Assembly: GCA_029531795.1 (NCBI GenBank) | Contig: JAPEIS010000016.1 | Coordinates: 1,860,001-1,924,000 of the forward strand | From: Sclerotinia nivalis | Taxonomy: Eukaryota; Ascomycota; Leotiomycetes; Helotiales; Sclerotiniaceae | Length of the DNA: 64,000 nt | Direction of reading: 5' to 3' | Part shown: positions 23,787 to 38,046 of the stretch, one piece after another | How positions within the stretch are numbered: position 1 is the stretch's first letter | How the letters are laid out: each line of letters opens with the position of its first letter | Notes under the pieces: model-generated | Told to the model about the DNA's origin: nothing | Seen by the model: the letters and a program-made list of their open reading frames with translations, nothing else | Database searches by the model: none | Made by a program: the position numbers and the translations under genes

Positions 23787-26700
23787 TCCAAGACCAATAG
23801 ACGCTTCGAGTCAAAACGCCTATCGGAATATTATGCTCACCCCCCTCATTACACATACTATACACCAAAAAAAAAAACAACCCCCAATGCAACACAACAT
23901 AAATGATATCTACGTCGCATCCGTCTCGCCGTGTTCCCGTGCCACATTGATACAGAGAAAGAAGAAGTCTAAAGACTAGCTATTTTAATCAAACTAGCTA
24001 CCTTTACCCACACCACCGGATTTCTGTTATGACACTATCACACCCAATACTCTTTTTCAAAAGAGTAAGTTGATAATGCTAAGCCTTCTTCCCCTCATCT
24101 AGTAAACGCCATGGAATCCTTCGTAAGCCCTAGTAGTATACTACTTCACACCATGATAACTTTACACTGCGCAGTTTCTCCATATAATTGAGATATTTAC
24201 TAGGTATATCGATTGGATGTTCAACTCAGAATAGTCATAGCTTTCTACAGTATACATCAGCTGGTTACACAACAGTAGGGGAAGACATATTCATCTACTT
24301 TTCTTTCCTCAATTTATCGAATTTCATGCCAACCCGTCTTGTCCGTCTGTTAAAAACTCCCGCTGTTGAGCCTATAGTAAAGGCGTAATATCTAATATCA
24401 GATCTCAGAAAGCAGAAACATCAAATTTAGAAATCTCTACTGCAAAAGCGAAGTTTCAATCTAATTTGTACAACGGGTAGGGTTTAGTGAAGTTCTAGCT
24501 AAGCTCTTCTTATTACCTACGGAATGTTTGAGATGATACCTTGCATCATATTTAATCTATTATACTTTGGATCCCTTTGAATATCGATATACATGTAAAT
24601 CCAACCGAGCATTACCCAAAATCGAAGGATGGGAATGGAAGATCGTCCAGGAATTATTAAATCAGAGTCAATGGGCAGACCACTCACGATGGCAGATCGT
24701 TTTCATCTTTATGAAACTTGATGGAGTCGATGATGTAGATTTTCTATTAGTAAATGCTTAAGCAAGGTAAGGTTATGGGAGGGGTCAGGCTAAGGGGTGG
24801 TCACTCACCGACTTCCAGGGCCTTTCCCCTCTTTCAATAAAGTTTTTGAGAAATTCTGTACCTTGCTATATTATATGTATTTACCAGGTATCAAAAGATG
24901 CATACAAACTTGAGCTTGTCTGCCCCTGCCGGCTTGATATCATGTAGTCATCATCTGCTGTTCAACACCCAGGATAAATCACCTCAACCCAACCCCGCCC
25001 CCAACCACCGATACACACACAACGGGAAGGCTTTCATCCGCGAAATGCGATTTTGCCTTCATCGCCTCGCTGAATGAAAATCGTTTCGGTAATGCTTCTG
25101 GAATAGGGCATGTTGATCAATGATCGTTCTACTCGTCATCTTTCTCCTTGGATATGCAGGAACTGCGCGGGATTCGATGATCATTACCTTTAAATCAAGA
25201 CCGAGCACGCAAGACAAGATGACGATTGACGATTGACGAACTATTTAGTAGGTTGGGTTAGCTGTTTGGAATATATAACCGTACATTGTGCTTGGATTTT
25301 TGATCCAATAGCCAGGAGCCATCGTCATGCGAATTTTTGATAACCTTACCATTATTTGGAAATCGATCAGATGAGCGCTTTCTTGCCTGATCGATTTCCT
25401 TTGCCGGCCTTGGCTGTCTGTTCGTTTCCTAGGTTCTCATGCTTATCAATGATCATTCATGATCACTGATCAGTCAGTCGCACATCAATATCATATCATA
25501 TCTTTTCCCGGATGTATCCCCGTATTTACAATACAAATCATTACCCCATTACCTCATACCTCACTCTAAAGTGCAAACCCTAGAATATTCAAATGAAAAC
25601 GTTTACATGAAAATCCAATCCCCCCTGTCCCGCGATCTCCGACCAATAAAGGAAAAGACTCGCCGTATCAAGAAAACAAACCACGAGCCAATGCCATATC
25701 AATATGTACCACACGAACAAGGAGTATGAGGGGTTAATATAAGCGCAAACAAGGCGGCCGATTGGCCGACAAGGCAACGGAAGCCCGGGAATTTGGGTGT
25801 CCAATTATATGCTGTTCTGCGGAAGGCCGAGTTGTTTTTCATTTGTGAGTGTTTGTGGTAAATTTGAGTATGAATGGATGAGTATGGATGAGTTTAAGTT
25901 TGAGTATCAAGGATTGATATCCTCACAAAAAAACAATAAGTCAACTGATCGGCCAAGAAAGCAGAGGAATGGAATAATCACAATCACAATCACAGGCAAA
26001 GAAGAGTGTAGGTACGGTAGATTTAAAAGTTTGATATATTATTTCCTTCATCATTAATTCTCATCATGGCAAGGTAAGCTAAAGCTTCCCCTCACATCCA
26101 ACCATTACTCCCAAAATACAAATCGCAATCTTTCCCAATCCATGGGTGGTGATGCTACCAATCCTTAAACTCCCTCGGTCCCAGTAGGGTAACCCGTTCA
26201 TCATATCCCATACCAATCATCCCGATCAGATATCCATCCCAAGAGGGAAAACGCCAAATATTGTTATTGATATTGATACATGCATAAGTATTGCCAAAGA
26301 AAATATATTAGAACATCGCATGAAAATGAAACCGATCGCCGCGGTACATTGTGTATTGGTACAAGAAAAGTTGGAAACTCAGGTCAAAGGAGATGAGTTT
26401 GAGTAAAGAGGGTATCGAGATATAAGCGTGCAAGCAAGTCAAAGTCGAGCCTGCTCGAATCTCCGCTGTGCGAGAAGAGAATGTGTCGTAGGTAGTATGA
26501 ATGCGTGAGTGTATGAATGTGTATGCGTAACTCGCTGCGCCGTTCGGAGAAACTATCTGTATAGGCCCGATCCATGACGGAACCATATATTCGGGAAGCA
26601 AGCTCTTGGAAATATGCAAGAAGCTCAAGAAGCGCCGAAGAGAGCAGCATGTAGAGCGGTAGGATTGCGCAGTTCGACTAGCTACCATTTAGGCATTTAG

Positions 26701-27838
26701 CGTGCCGAAGAAACGAAGGATCAATGGTATTCGTAAGGCGTAAGGTGAGGCGGGTATAGGATGATTGATATGCATGTATGCATGCAACATTTAATAGTGC
26801 AATCTTGCAATTGGAACTCTCAAACGCGGGTCCGGCGGCTCGCTCACTGTGGAGGTAATTTGATCGGAGTGTTGTTCGCATCGTGGTGAGTGAGCAAGTA
26901 TAGTCCGTGTCCCTTTAACTTCAGTAGATGTCTTTCCTTGTTGAAAGACTGAAGTTTACTTGGATGGAAGGGGAGGGAGAGGACGGTTTGGTGGTGGTCC
27001 TGGGCATGGAGGAAGGTTTGTTGGGCGATGTTGAGCAGGCATGTTGATTGAGGTAGGATGAACTGATTGTTGTGTAGATAGAAGATTGTTCAGATGAGAT
27101 GATTGAAGTTGTTGATGATCGTCTCGAGGTGGGAGGAGGAGGATAGTTATATATCTGGAGTAGTGGCGATTGGATGTATGGAGATTAATGTTTATTCCCA
27201 ATGTAAGAAGATGCTTCTATTGTAGATGTAACTTGAAACTTGTTGTAGCGCTTGATAGAAGTTATTGTGATACTGATTAATTCTATTTTCTCCTACCTGC
27301 AAGTTGGGGTCCTGGATCTTTATGTGTTTTCGTACACACAATCAGACCAGACCAGGTTCAACCTACCTGGGGAAATTTGTCCATTTGCTCAATGACTTTG
27401 GATCAGCATCGGAAGGTTTGGACCTGACCTGGTCAAAGTTACTGCCAGGGCGTTACAAGCATCCCACACTATCGTGTTTCATTTTGGGCTGCACTTGCGT
27501 AGGTGCCAGGTACAATGGTCTCAAAGTCGTCTTGGACGATTAATTGTGGAGAATCATTTTTTTTTCTTGATGCATACCAGGATATGAATAAGATGTTTCT
27601 AAGAAGGGGAAAGCTTGGTATGTAAAATAATTTTAGTTTGAAGCCTTGTACAAGCCATGGAATTGTTGATGCATCGAACAGGGGGAAGCTTCAGCTTGTT
27701 AGCTTTATTCTATTATGATCTATCTCGGCAAGATCCATTTAGTTCATTAACATTTGGTCTAGGGGGGTTTTTATCAAAATCACATCTAAAGTTTATGAAG
27801 GAGTAGAACCCGAGGAAAATTTAACTTTCGGTGCTTTG

Positions 27839-27888
27839 GTGACTTATGGTATGGGTAGCTCCTGTGACTTATGGTATGGGTAGCTCCT
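27839..27888. repeat. Exact 25-bp tandem duplication
   Basis: Two identical adjacent copies of a 25-bp unit beginning GTGACTTATGG and ending AGCTCCT, followed by a partial third start (ATGACTT). Perfect identity in otherwise diverged DNA suggests a recent event. Confidence 0.95.
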
Positions 27889-28778
27889 ATGACTTGAAGG
27901 AAAATTCTGGCAATACTAAAAGAGAGTGATTTCTAAAGTTCATTCATGTAGTGGCTGGCTAGTATACTATTTGTCTATGTCTACATGGTCGTATCTATTT
28001 ACTCCGGACCTGAGTATATCTCCTTCTATGAAAGCATAAGGATTTATTTTAGATGATCTATGATCAAGGTAGATGGATATCCAGGTTAACTCGCACAGAG
28101 TAGTCATTTTATTTGATTACTTCATTAATACTATTTTGGTAACAGACCAGGCGGTTACAGGGGTAAACTACAATTGCCGAAAATAGTTTGGTTCAAATGG
28201 CAGAAAAGAAAGCGCGGAATAATTTCCTTGACATTTTCTATCTAATCCACAATTCTAGGAAGTGATCAGGCTGAAGATTTTTGATTGAGGGGCGGCTTGA
28301 AATTTTTACTAAAATGGGGATTTGATATTGAGCATTAAGCAATAAGCAATATCTCTAAAATACCTCTAATGATTCGGGTCAATGAGGAATGAATGACGGA
28401 AGAAAAAGATAACATCAATCGGAAAGTTAGCTGAGTATGTATTTGTTTGTATTTGCTCTCATTTGTTATTCTTGATTGTCAATCAACACCAAATTCGTTA
28501 ATAGTTCCCACGAGTTTTGCTGGGTTGGGATCGGCATAGTGCTGACTGTATTCCATGAAGTTTATAGGCAACACCCGATAAAATCCATCTCCAGGTTCTC
28601 AGCCTACTAGTAGTAAAACCAAGCAATAACCCAGCCTTGTAAGTTCGTGTACCTTTTTCCGTGCTGACGCCTCAGCTTGTATCTTTCCAAGTTCCAGTTC
28701 CAAGTCTTTCAAGGCTGCGACGATTATCAGTCAAGAAATTCATCATATGACCACTCATCACTCAATATCAACCGCAAT

Positions 28779-28813
28779 AACCAATGACCAATGACCAATG
28801 GCCAATGACCAAT
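28779..28813. repeat. CCAATGA heptamer array
   Basis: Five near-perfect CCAATGA units, each containing a CCAAT core. It could be simple-sequence noise or a cluster of CCAAT-box-like words; no gene start lies nearby to use it. Confidence 0.8.
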
Positions 28814-30092
28814 TTCATACTTAGTTACTTGTAGCCTGTAGGTCAAGCCATGCCATGATGATATCAAATGTGGGGAGTTGGTGTGTTCGTTCCTGGTGAA
28901 ATCGCATGCCGACGCAAATTGTACTATAGCTCTTGTTTCCCCTCGCATTTCTTCCCGTGTCTCTTACCCGATCTCACTATAACTCTTGATTGTAAGCGTC
29001 ATTCGTACTTTGATCAAATCATGAGCCATTGTAGGTACCAACATCTAGGTACGTGGTTGAAACGGGAAACTTCAACGGTTCAAGGTCGTAGTTCGCTGTA
29101 CGCGTCCCAAACAACATTTCAATGAGCTTAATTTTGCGTTTTGACCCCTTTTCTCGAACCGCTGTCTTCGATGATCGATTATGAATATAGTACACGATAT
29201 CTAAATTCAGATAGCAATGCATGCATACACGCAGAGATTTGTTAAACAAGTGCTTAAATCCTAGGAAATGATTGGTTAATATACCATACATTTCATGATT
29301 TCATTTAAAGCTATGTGCATGCATCAATCCAACCTCATTCCAACAACAGTACCGCGCAGTAAATTCTAAATATGCATCATGGCTATTTACTTCAAAATAT
29401 CTAAGCATGCATGCAAAAGTAGATCTGGCTAAATACTGCTGCGCATACATTTTCGTATTCCGACATTTATCCATGCTTAAAACGTGGAATTGATAGATTT
29501 CCTTTTGCCTTTCCCGTCCACAATCTTACCTCTCGCATCATCGTCCTCGGGAGGCTTGTGGTACCTGAGTATTAATGGAAAGAGCGTGTTGGTTGAAAGA
29601 TGGGTTAGAAGTTAATTGTTTCTCAAGCCCATGCTCCCGAGCACTCCCGCACGACTGAGATGCGTGACCGAGTTCATCTCATTGTGGTTTGGAAACTTAT
29701 CATGCAAAAGTGGCTGAGCAATAATCAAGCACTCCGACAATTCGGGATACGAAAGACATAGGGCTTGATTTTAATAGTTATGATCAGGGAATGTTCTAAG
29801 CTGGGCTGGCTACGTATTTCAAAAAATTCTCTTATCGCAAACCAAACCAAAAAGAAAATACGAATCCAAGATATCTGATTTCTCGTAATCAACTTTTCAT
29901 GTGAAAATTTCGTGATATCCCATCTCCATAGGGCCCATAAACATAAAATGCCAAGTCTAGGATCGCAAGTCACCTGGACAAATAGAGAGTGGATTGCCAA
30001 AAGAAACTTACGATCTTTTCTCGCTAGAAAGTAGACAACCCCCTGATACAAGGCTGAGGCGAGTCACATAAATCAACGCAACCCCAGCCCCT

Positions 30093-30443
30093 GCGTTTGT
30101 CGCGCAAATTGAAAAGAATATCCCTTGCCCCCATAGTTCAAACTACCTGCCAGTACCGAAGCGGCAGAAACGGAAGTTCTCTGCTCCGTTTTTGCGCTCT
30201 CCCAGCATCAAGGTCACAAGTGGAGATGAAGTTTTGAGGTTATTGAAATCATATATCTGCTAATCCTTTTCCATATTGTTACCAGATGGCTTGTCTAAAA
30301 GAAGACTTGCCCGTTTCTTAATGAGGATATTCCCGTTCTCAAACAGGATAGTCTTGCAGAGCTTGCGGAGATAAAATGAGGATCGCTTTTTTCCCTTTAT
30401 GCTCAATGCTCAGTGCCCACCAGCGTTTGTCGCGCAAATTGAA
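30093..30443. repeat. Pair of 21-bp direct repeats with diverged flanks
   Basis: The word GCGTTTGTCGCGCAAATTGA occurs at 30093 and again at 30423, with a further matching A after each. For about 40 bases downstream the two flanks also share CCTTGC, GTTC and ACCTG in order, so the pair looks like a decayed longer repeat. Confidence 0.7.
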
Positions 30444-32467
30444 GATTTTCTCCTTGCTTGCATCGTTCCCATGGCACCTGTCACTATCTGAGCTCTCGGA
30501 CATTAATTTCGCGATTTTGACGACTTTTTCGAAAAGAGGAGATCATTATCATCCCTTTCATCTCAACAAATTTCTCGATAACCGAAAAAGAGCCCTGGAG
30601 GACAACAAGGGTTCATTTATTTTATAGAACGGGGTCGGTATATTCGGGTAATGAATGTCTTCAAATGGGGTTTATCTTTACCCGTTTTGGTGCGAGTATC
30701 AAAATCATTCAGCAATGATACCTCAATGATCAGACCTGTGCCTGTCAATACGAAGAATTTTCTTTCCAACTTCGAAAATCTACCGTACGATGTTCCGATG
30801 CGGAGAACAGAGTTTCAAAATCAGTACATCGTGATGCAACAGCGGAGCGCTGTCAACAAGCTTTTCATTTCCCTATCCACTGGCGCCCAATTAAGAAGAG
30901 GATGGAATCCTTCACCGCTATACCGCTATGTTTAATGATACCTATGTCCAACATTTCCCCAAGGAAACGTCACTACATGGCCTATCTTGTTCCAGCGCTA
31001 GATTTGGCCCTAGGAGAATATATTCAATAGATCTCTTCAAGGCGGTGAGTTTGATATCAACTCATGATTATTATTCATGCCAAGCTTCAATATCTCCAAA
31101 TATAGTTCATGAATGGTTCGTCCACTATTGACCAAAATCGTTAAGCTTGCATATATTTTTCTATGCTCTCGGGCTTCTATGTCTACTTGCTACCAAGCTT
31201 TTTCTACTTCCGCCGCTACGCTTTAGCATATTAACATCTTTGACATCCTAATGGAAAATTCGAGATCGAGAGGAGAGTGTGTGATGTCGATCTCGTTACC
31301 ATCAGTCTGAATTTCTAATCTTTCAGCTTGGACCGGAATATGCCAATCCCAAGATCTTGGAATCAATAGCTTAACGTTTTGATAACGCACTGTCCTTCAT
31401 GTGCGGCGCTTCTGCATGATACTTGTCCTCATCATGTAAATTTAAGTTTGATGAAGCTTGTATATGGGGATTCAGTATGAACCGAAGATAAAATCGGTAG
31501 GTCCGTCTCCTCGTGGCCGAAACTTCAAAACAAATCTTAAGCTCCGGCGCCAACAAATCTGCCATCTGAACTCTACCCGAAGTTCGCTCTATTGAACCCC
31601 TGAACCCCTTTTGCACAATTTTCACAAATCGAACAAGCACAAGCATACTCTGTATAAGATTAAGATTCAAAATTCAAGATCCAAGATCCAAGAATCTTCA
31701 CAGGAAATAATCTTCACAAAACAATCCATTTCGGCCACTCCGTACGGATTATCCCACGTACCAAGCACTTCAAACCTACATGCCATGACCATAAAACAAC
31801 GAATCACTAAACAACCTCGCAAAATTCATCCAATCACAATGAGGAGAAAATTAATTAGCGGATCAACCCATTGAAAAATTCTAGAAAATTGTAGACTTGG
31901 GAAAATCAGGGTCATGATCCACATTCTCATTCATCATGTCTTGTACCTGCGTATGGCCCTGGCACGCATACATGGAAATCATAATCAGGGCAATTGCAGT
32001 CACGTCACTCTTCCCTGATCCATACCTTACCTCCGCATGCAAGTGTACTTCGTACAAACTTCTCAATCTCATACAAATCATCCCGTCAGCACATCATTAG
32101 CGAACACAACAGACCAATTTAAGATTATGCGATTTCGTCAATGCCAAAACGTGACCGTGACCTTTTCGTCGTGAGTATCAAACTCATCTGAAACCTCATT
32201 CCGGAAATTTCCAGGAGATCCATGAGGTGAGTTGAAAACGTACGCAAAATGTGTGAGGTGAAATGAAGGGTGATAAGCGAATGCTCTAAACTGTCATGCA
32301 TAAGCACTCCACGCACAATTTGGCCACAAAAAAGCAAACAAACCACGAACTCGTTTCATGTTTCGCACGAGCGCAATTAACTTCAGATCTCGTTTATTTC
32401 CTTCCTTATCATTGGTGTAGATATCATTTACCAATAACGATCGGTGTAAGGTAACAGTAGCGAAATA

Positions 32468-32541
32468 AAGGAGTTCGTTCGCATGTACATACCGTATTAA
32501 AAAAACATGCGGTCACGGGTGGCAAACGAACTCCCTTTTTC
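32468..32541. repeat. Imperfect inverted repeat (hairpin)
   Basis: An AAAGGAGTTCGTT arm at the left pairs with AACGAACTCCCTTT at the right, and inside it GCATGT pairs with ACATGC. The two nested stems enclose an A-rich loop. Confidence 0.6.
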
Positions 32542-34483
32542 TGAGGGGCAGATGAGGAGATCCATATGATCCACTCTTGAAGAGAAGCATGGATGATAAG
32601 ACCAACGGGCGAATGTGGTGAACAAGAAGCGAAATTTCTAAAATTTCATTGTGGAGCTGGAGAATGTTGTCATCATGTATGTAATTTTATATCATTTCCA
32701 CCTACTTGACCGCCTTACAAGTCCCGATGCACGAAGGACGAAAAGTACTCGGCCACTCAAATGATTGAAATGATCTCCACACGGGGTTTTATCATAAATT
32801 ACATTTTGCCTTTTACTCCGTGCAGTAAACGGTACTTCTGAAGTTCTTAGATACGAACGCAGGTCCCTGATTGATGTTTTGCATACTTTTTTACTTTTCC
32901 AACTTCCTTGACGCCTTCAGAACATGCGGTGCACTGTGGAGTTCCCAACAAAAATCCTTCGAATTTCTTCTAGAAGGTTTTCACCTCGGCGGGAGTGTGT
33001 GCAGGGAATATCGAGACCAAGGAATATTACATATATGGATTTCTATGAAAGCTTACATCGAATCGAAACCATGCAATATTTTGCCCTCAAACTCGTCTCC
33101 GCCGAATTTTGTTTATAGTAATGCGAGGGTTCAGGGATGAGGATTAATTTTCGGCTTTTGATCGACGCCGAATATCATCGGTATTTATATATGGGAAACT
33201 CGGAAAGGCGTAATCAAGGATCTGGGGTTTTCAGGAAGTTCCCGAATGTTCACAGATATGCAAGTTCTTTCCTAACTTCCCTTTTCGTTTCGGGGCTTGA
33301 AGTTTGGAAGATGGCGTTGAAACTCCTAATTTGCCACTGAAGATCTGGGGATTCGGCTTGCGAATCAGTGATGTGTGTTGAGACGACACGCAACACGGGT
33401 AAGATATTGGTAGCCGTAGGCCTCAGATATGGCCCGCTGAACTTTGAATCCATCTAAAGGAACAAAATATCGATCCTTCCAAACAACAAGTCACAGCTCA
33501 GAAAGTTCTACAAAAAACCCACCTCATAGTTCCCTCTGCCAAGCTCACCCACGGCTCCTCCCGATAAACTCCTACACCGCACCGTCACTTGCTAGACACC
33601 TCAGACTTTGGGAAATTGCATAGTTATAGAAAAATGGTACGATTGATCCGCGACTAGAAGATTGAAGGAACAATCTGTCAACTTCTTCCACGTGAAAAAC
33701 TAGGATATTGCTTGTCCTATCTCCTTTCTCAAAACTTAACGACCCATCGCTTAGTTTTCTAAAATTCTAAAACTAATTTTCTAGAAACTTGCTGAGAATT
33801 CTTGGGAAGGGATATCCTTGAGTTAAAAAGGGGATGCGAAGGCGGTGAGTTGGTGATTTGGTTCAATTTCTATGAGACAGGGAAATGAGGTTTCGATACT
33901 GAGTATATCCAAGCCCTCCTCAAACAAAAAAAACAAAAAATTCGTTTAAACCGCAAGTGCGTACGGAAGGTATTTTTACATTGGTGATATTCTATTCTAT
34001 TTTCAGTAGTTCTGAAAAAAACCAATCAAAATTGATTCTTCCCTCTCCCTTTCTTGGTCTCGCGGACATCAAAAACTAGCATTACCCGCATCCAAGTTTT
34101 GCGAACGGATATCACGGACGACGGGATACTCACATGTCATTCTATATGATGTAAAGATTGTAAAGAATCGATGATTTATCATCAAACAAATCATGATCTT
34201 CAAGAAAATTTTGCTTCGGAGAATATACACACGAAGAAAAATACGTAACTTCACACGAAGCGTCATCATTACAATGCAGGCTCGGATACAGAAAGGAGGT
34301 TATACTCCGTCGTATATAAATGAAAGTGTGGTTTCAAGGTTTTCTAGAGTTTCTAAGTTTTTCTTTCATACCTATGGATTTCTAACCACACCTTTCGGAC
34401 ATTCAAATGCACCGAAACCATGGAGTATTCCGAGGAAACTTTGAATGTTCCGAGTTTTATGTCAATTGGCGTCAATGGCTTAT

Positions 34484-34560
34484 TTTTTATTATTATTTTT
34501 TATTTTTTTTATTTTTTTTTATTTTTTTACTTTATATATTTTTTTTTCTAACTTTACTTT
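34484..34560. repeat. T-rich low-complexity tract
   Basis: Almost pure T with scattered A (TATTTTTT-type units) over about 75 bp. It could be a degenerate poly(A) tail of a minus-strand retroelement, but no coding remnant is seen beside it. Confidence 0.8.
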
Positions 34561-37500
34561 TCTTGAATTAAAAACACATACATGCATACAAATAAGTACA
34601 CTTTGCCAGGATCCCAGGACCTAACAAAATCGGCGCATATCAAAAGAAATCAATTACCAATCCCTCGAACCCGCAGTCAGGAACCTAAAAATTGATATTC
34701 CTTCGAATTCCTTCTAAGCGCCAGGAAGGAACATCCCCTGAAATTCACCCCGTCTTACATTTTACACGCCCAGTAAGATAAAATAAGCGCCCGTCGTGAT
34801 GCCGTCTTATTTTTATATTTATATTTACATGCAATGTATACAAAGAATCCTGCTTCGGTAAATAGAATGTCTGTCGCATTATGGTATGGAAATAGACTTA
34901 CTTGGTGGTAATATTCGCACCGAACACGAACCAAAATATGTGAGGCTGAAGTAACATCACTAGACTTTGAGTGAGTGAAGCTTATGAATACGATCTTACG
35001 ATCTTGCGAGTACGATGCATATTCAAGCCACTCAATATTAGTCAAGCAGTCAAGAGAGGATATCCCTTGTTTCTTTTCTTTTACTTTTACTTTTTGGAAA
35101 AATCTCCTGTCCTGTCCTATTTCGGGAAATAGTTTAATCCCTTCTCCTTTATCTCGTTAAATCACATACACATACACATACTCATCAATGCCATCCCGTA
35201 TCGCAAATCATCTAGCTCCTTTTAATTGTCATTTACCATATCTCATCACATCCATATCCATATCCCCATCCCTTTCCAAGCCCAGGGATAAAGTTTCCCC
35301 TCACATCCTAATATACACATAACCACGCACAACCAAGAACAATCTAAGTCTACAATTTCCACAAATGAGAACTACCCTCCCTTTCCATTCCATTCGCACG
35401 CGTCCCAATAACCCGACCATAAACCAAGAAATAGAAGCAGAATTTCTTTTCTTTTTCTTTAAAAATCTCTTTGTAAGGTTCTCTTAATCCGGTTTGTTTT
35501 TTGGAATGCTGTACGTGTATTGGCTATTCACTAGTAGATGGCGTTTATCAAGTCCACACCGGTTTGAGATGAGCTAAGTTGGTGCGTTGATTTAATGTTA
35601 TACTATTGATCGATGTTGAGATAATGGTAAGATATAATATAAGGGATGGAAAGGAAGGGAATATAATACGAGAGACTTGAGCATAGTTTAAAAAAAATAT
35701 CATTATTGAAGCCTGAAGTAATAGTAGGATATCTTTCGAAGATCTAAATATTCGTATCTGTCACAGTGTGCATCAACTCAAGAATTCCCAATGCCGTGCA
35801 CTTCCCAGCCTTCCCACCAACTAATACCTTCTTCTTCACCTATTTAGCGTGAGTTTGTAATGGCCGTCTCCTATTCGATTCCATTCCATATCTATTACAA
35901 TCATATCTCCAACCCCTAATATCCCACCACAGTAAGAAAAATCAGCTCCTTCACCATCCCCTCCAGCACCATCGACTCCTTAAAGCCTACCACTCAAAGG
36001 CCCCGGCCACGCCGACTTACCCTCACTGGTGAATATCTCACAATTCCTTCTCAAGCGATCTAGCCAATAGATGTATCGTCCGTTTCTACGACCCTCGGAT
36101 ATGGAGATTCGACTTTTGAGGAATGGTACTGATTGACTTAGGTCTAAGGCTAAAGCACTTTGAGGATGGAGTACATACGGCCTATGTTAGTTGCATACCG
36201 GGGACGCAGATGAGCGAGGCTGAGATGATGCTACTGTAGGCGGTCAACCGTCCTAGTGATGGCGGCGAGGAATCTAGTTGAATGTGGTAACTAGTCACAT
36301 TGTACCTGCATGTTCACACAAGCTATATTCCGCCTTTTCAAGCCCCAACAGTGTTTCCCTTAAAAATGTGTTATTGCCTAATGAAGTAAGACAGATAACA
36401 TTAAATGGCAATCAATACTTTTTCCTCCTGGAACAAATGAAAATAAAAGGCACGGCCTAGCAATCAGCAATAGCGACGACGATGATGTCGTTAAAGTTTC
36501 AAAAGCCAAGGAATATCCAACGACACGAATACCCTAGCACGAGCACGCACGGCCCTATAAACGAATTCATTGGGATTCAGATTGATACTAAAGAAAGATC
36601 ATGATAAATTCAAGAACTTTCTCGATATCATCAATCTACACCGCCGATGAGATGCAGCTAGCAGATCAATAAAACGTTTCCATATCCGACTATCCACACA
36701 AAATACGACTCCACCTGAACCCCGCTGTCTGTGACACAGTCAAGAGTCCAAGCAATGTATTTGGAACAGCTGTATCCAAGTATAACTCGAGCTATGGATA
36801 CAGCTTCAAGAACAATTTGCACCATCGAGATTGATAAAGTCCGAGCATTGATACACGTACAATATATGCGAGCCAATCCCCATGGACAGAAGATGTGGTG
36901 TATGATGTGGGAAATCCCCAGTGGCAACCTTGGAAAAGCTAGCTGATGGGGTAATTTTTCATTGGATATAGAAAAAAGTTGCCAAAGCCCAGGCACCTAT
37001 GACATTGTCGATCGATGCAAAAGCCTCGGTCTATGAACATTGGGGAAGAATAAATCTATTTATATTTTTTCAAAAATCTTTGGTGCGTTTCACCATCATT
37101 CGGCGTGACCTAAAAGTTGACCTCAAGGCTCAATTAGACTTCGGGGAGGAAGCCAACGGCCGAGACCGTCTCCGAAAGCAAACGTCATTTCAGGCGACCA
37201 TTAAGGAGTAGCACGGCCAATGATTGTCAGTAAATTCCTCTAATAGTATTTTCAATTCAGACGCCATGATCTTTCCAAAGAGTAGAACAAAATGTTCGGG
37301 TAGATAAGACTTTTGCTATCTCCCTATAGAAAAGGGAGATACATAAACTAGTATAAAAAAACCGTCCTTTTCGCAGAAGTGGCGTTACTGACGCACCAAT
37401 AAGAAGTTCAATCTGAACCCGACTATACTTTCGTACCTGTCAAAAATAACGGCTCGTAAATTCGTATCATTTGTCTTGTGCGCGCACGTTCCAATGACGT

Positions 37501-38010
37501 ATTGTCTGAGAGGAGACGGAAGGGCGGACGGGAGGGAGTGGACAATGAGGCTTGGACCACATAGAGCAAATCCAGGAACATAGTGAGCACGATTCCACAG
37601 GCCCTAAAACTCAATGCTATGAAAGAAAGTTTAAAGTAGCTACCGATTTGGAGTTGGCGCGGCCCTTCGGAGGATATATTAAAGGGCAAAAGTCCGTTGC
37701 GTGGGTAAGTCAACAACTTTGGGTTCCAACGTATCCATGGCTAGTCTTTTAGTCTTGCTCAGCGACCGATTTTCACGTTGTAGCTTGACACATGTACTGA
37801 GCTGAGCAAAGAAACTGGGCTTGGCTCCTGTTGGAAATGCTGGATAGTGATTGTTGTCACTAAATAGTATTATAATATTCCGACAAACGGTGCCATCGAT
37901 ATCGAAATAACATTGAACAATGCCGATTCTCCTCGGTGTTCCAATGCACTCCTTGCACGTAGACTTCCTTGCGCACACAAGAGTTGATGGCCGATGACTA
38001 GCTACAAGAA

Positions 38011-38046
38011 AGCTTGAGCCTGAGCCTGAGCTTGAGCTTGAGCTTG
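38011..38046. repeat. GAGCCT/GAGCTT hexanucleotide array
   Basis: Five to six hexamer units, the first two ending CCT and the rest CTT. Confidence 0.85.

Larger units (their letters stand above)
23051..29999. other. Gene-poor region, first part
   Basis: No gene can be supported. Small arrays are the main features: a TAGGTAGGTACT repeat (23368-23433), a CATACATATCGC repeat (23749-23786), an exact 25-bp tandem duplication (27839-27888) and a CCAATGA heptamer array (28779-28813). GATC-rich words cluster near 25100-25480. Open frames stay under about 130 codons and show no family motif. Confidence 0.5.

Noticed and set aside
28779..28813. CCAATGA array as a CCAAT-box promoter cluster
   Set aside because: No supportable gene start is nearby; it is kept only as a simple repeat.
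29725..30051. 108-codon minus frame with hydrophobic stretches
   Set aside because: No motif, no adjacent exon in phase, lies in AT-rich gene-poor DNA.
34484..34560. T-rich tract as poly(A) tail of a LINE on the minus strand
   Set aside because: No reverse-transcriptase or endonuclease remnant and no target duplication seen around it.
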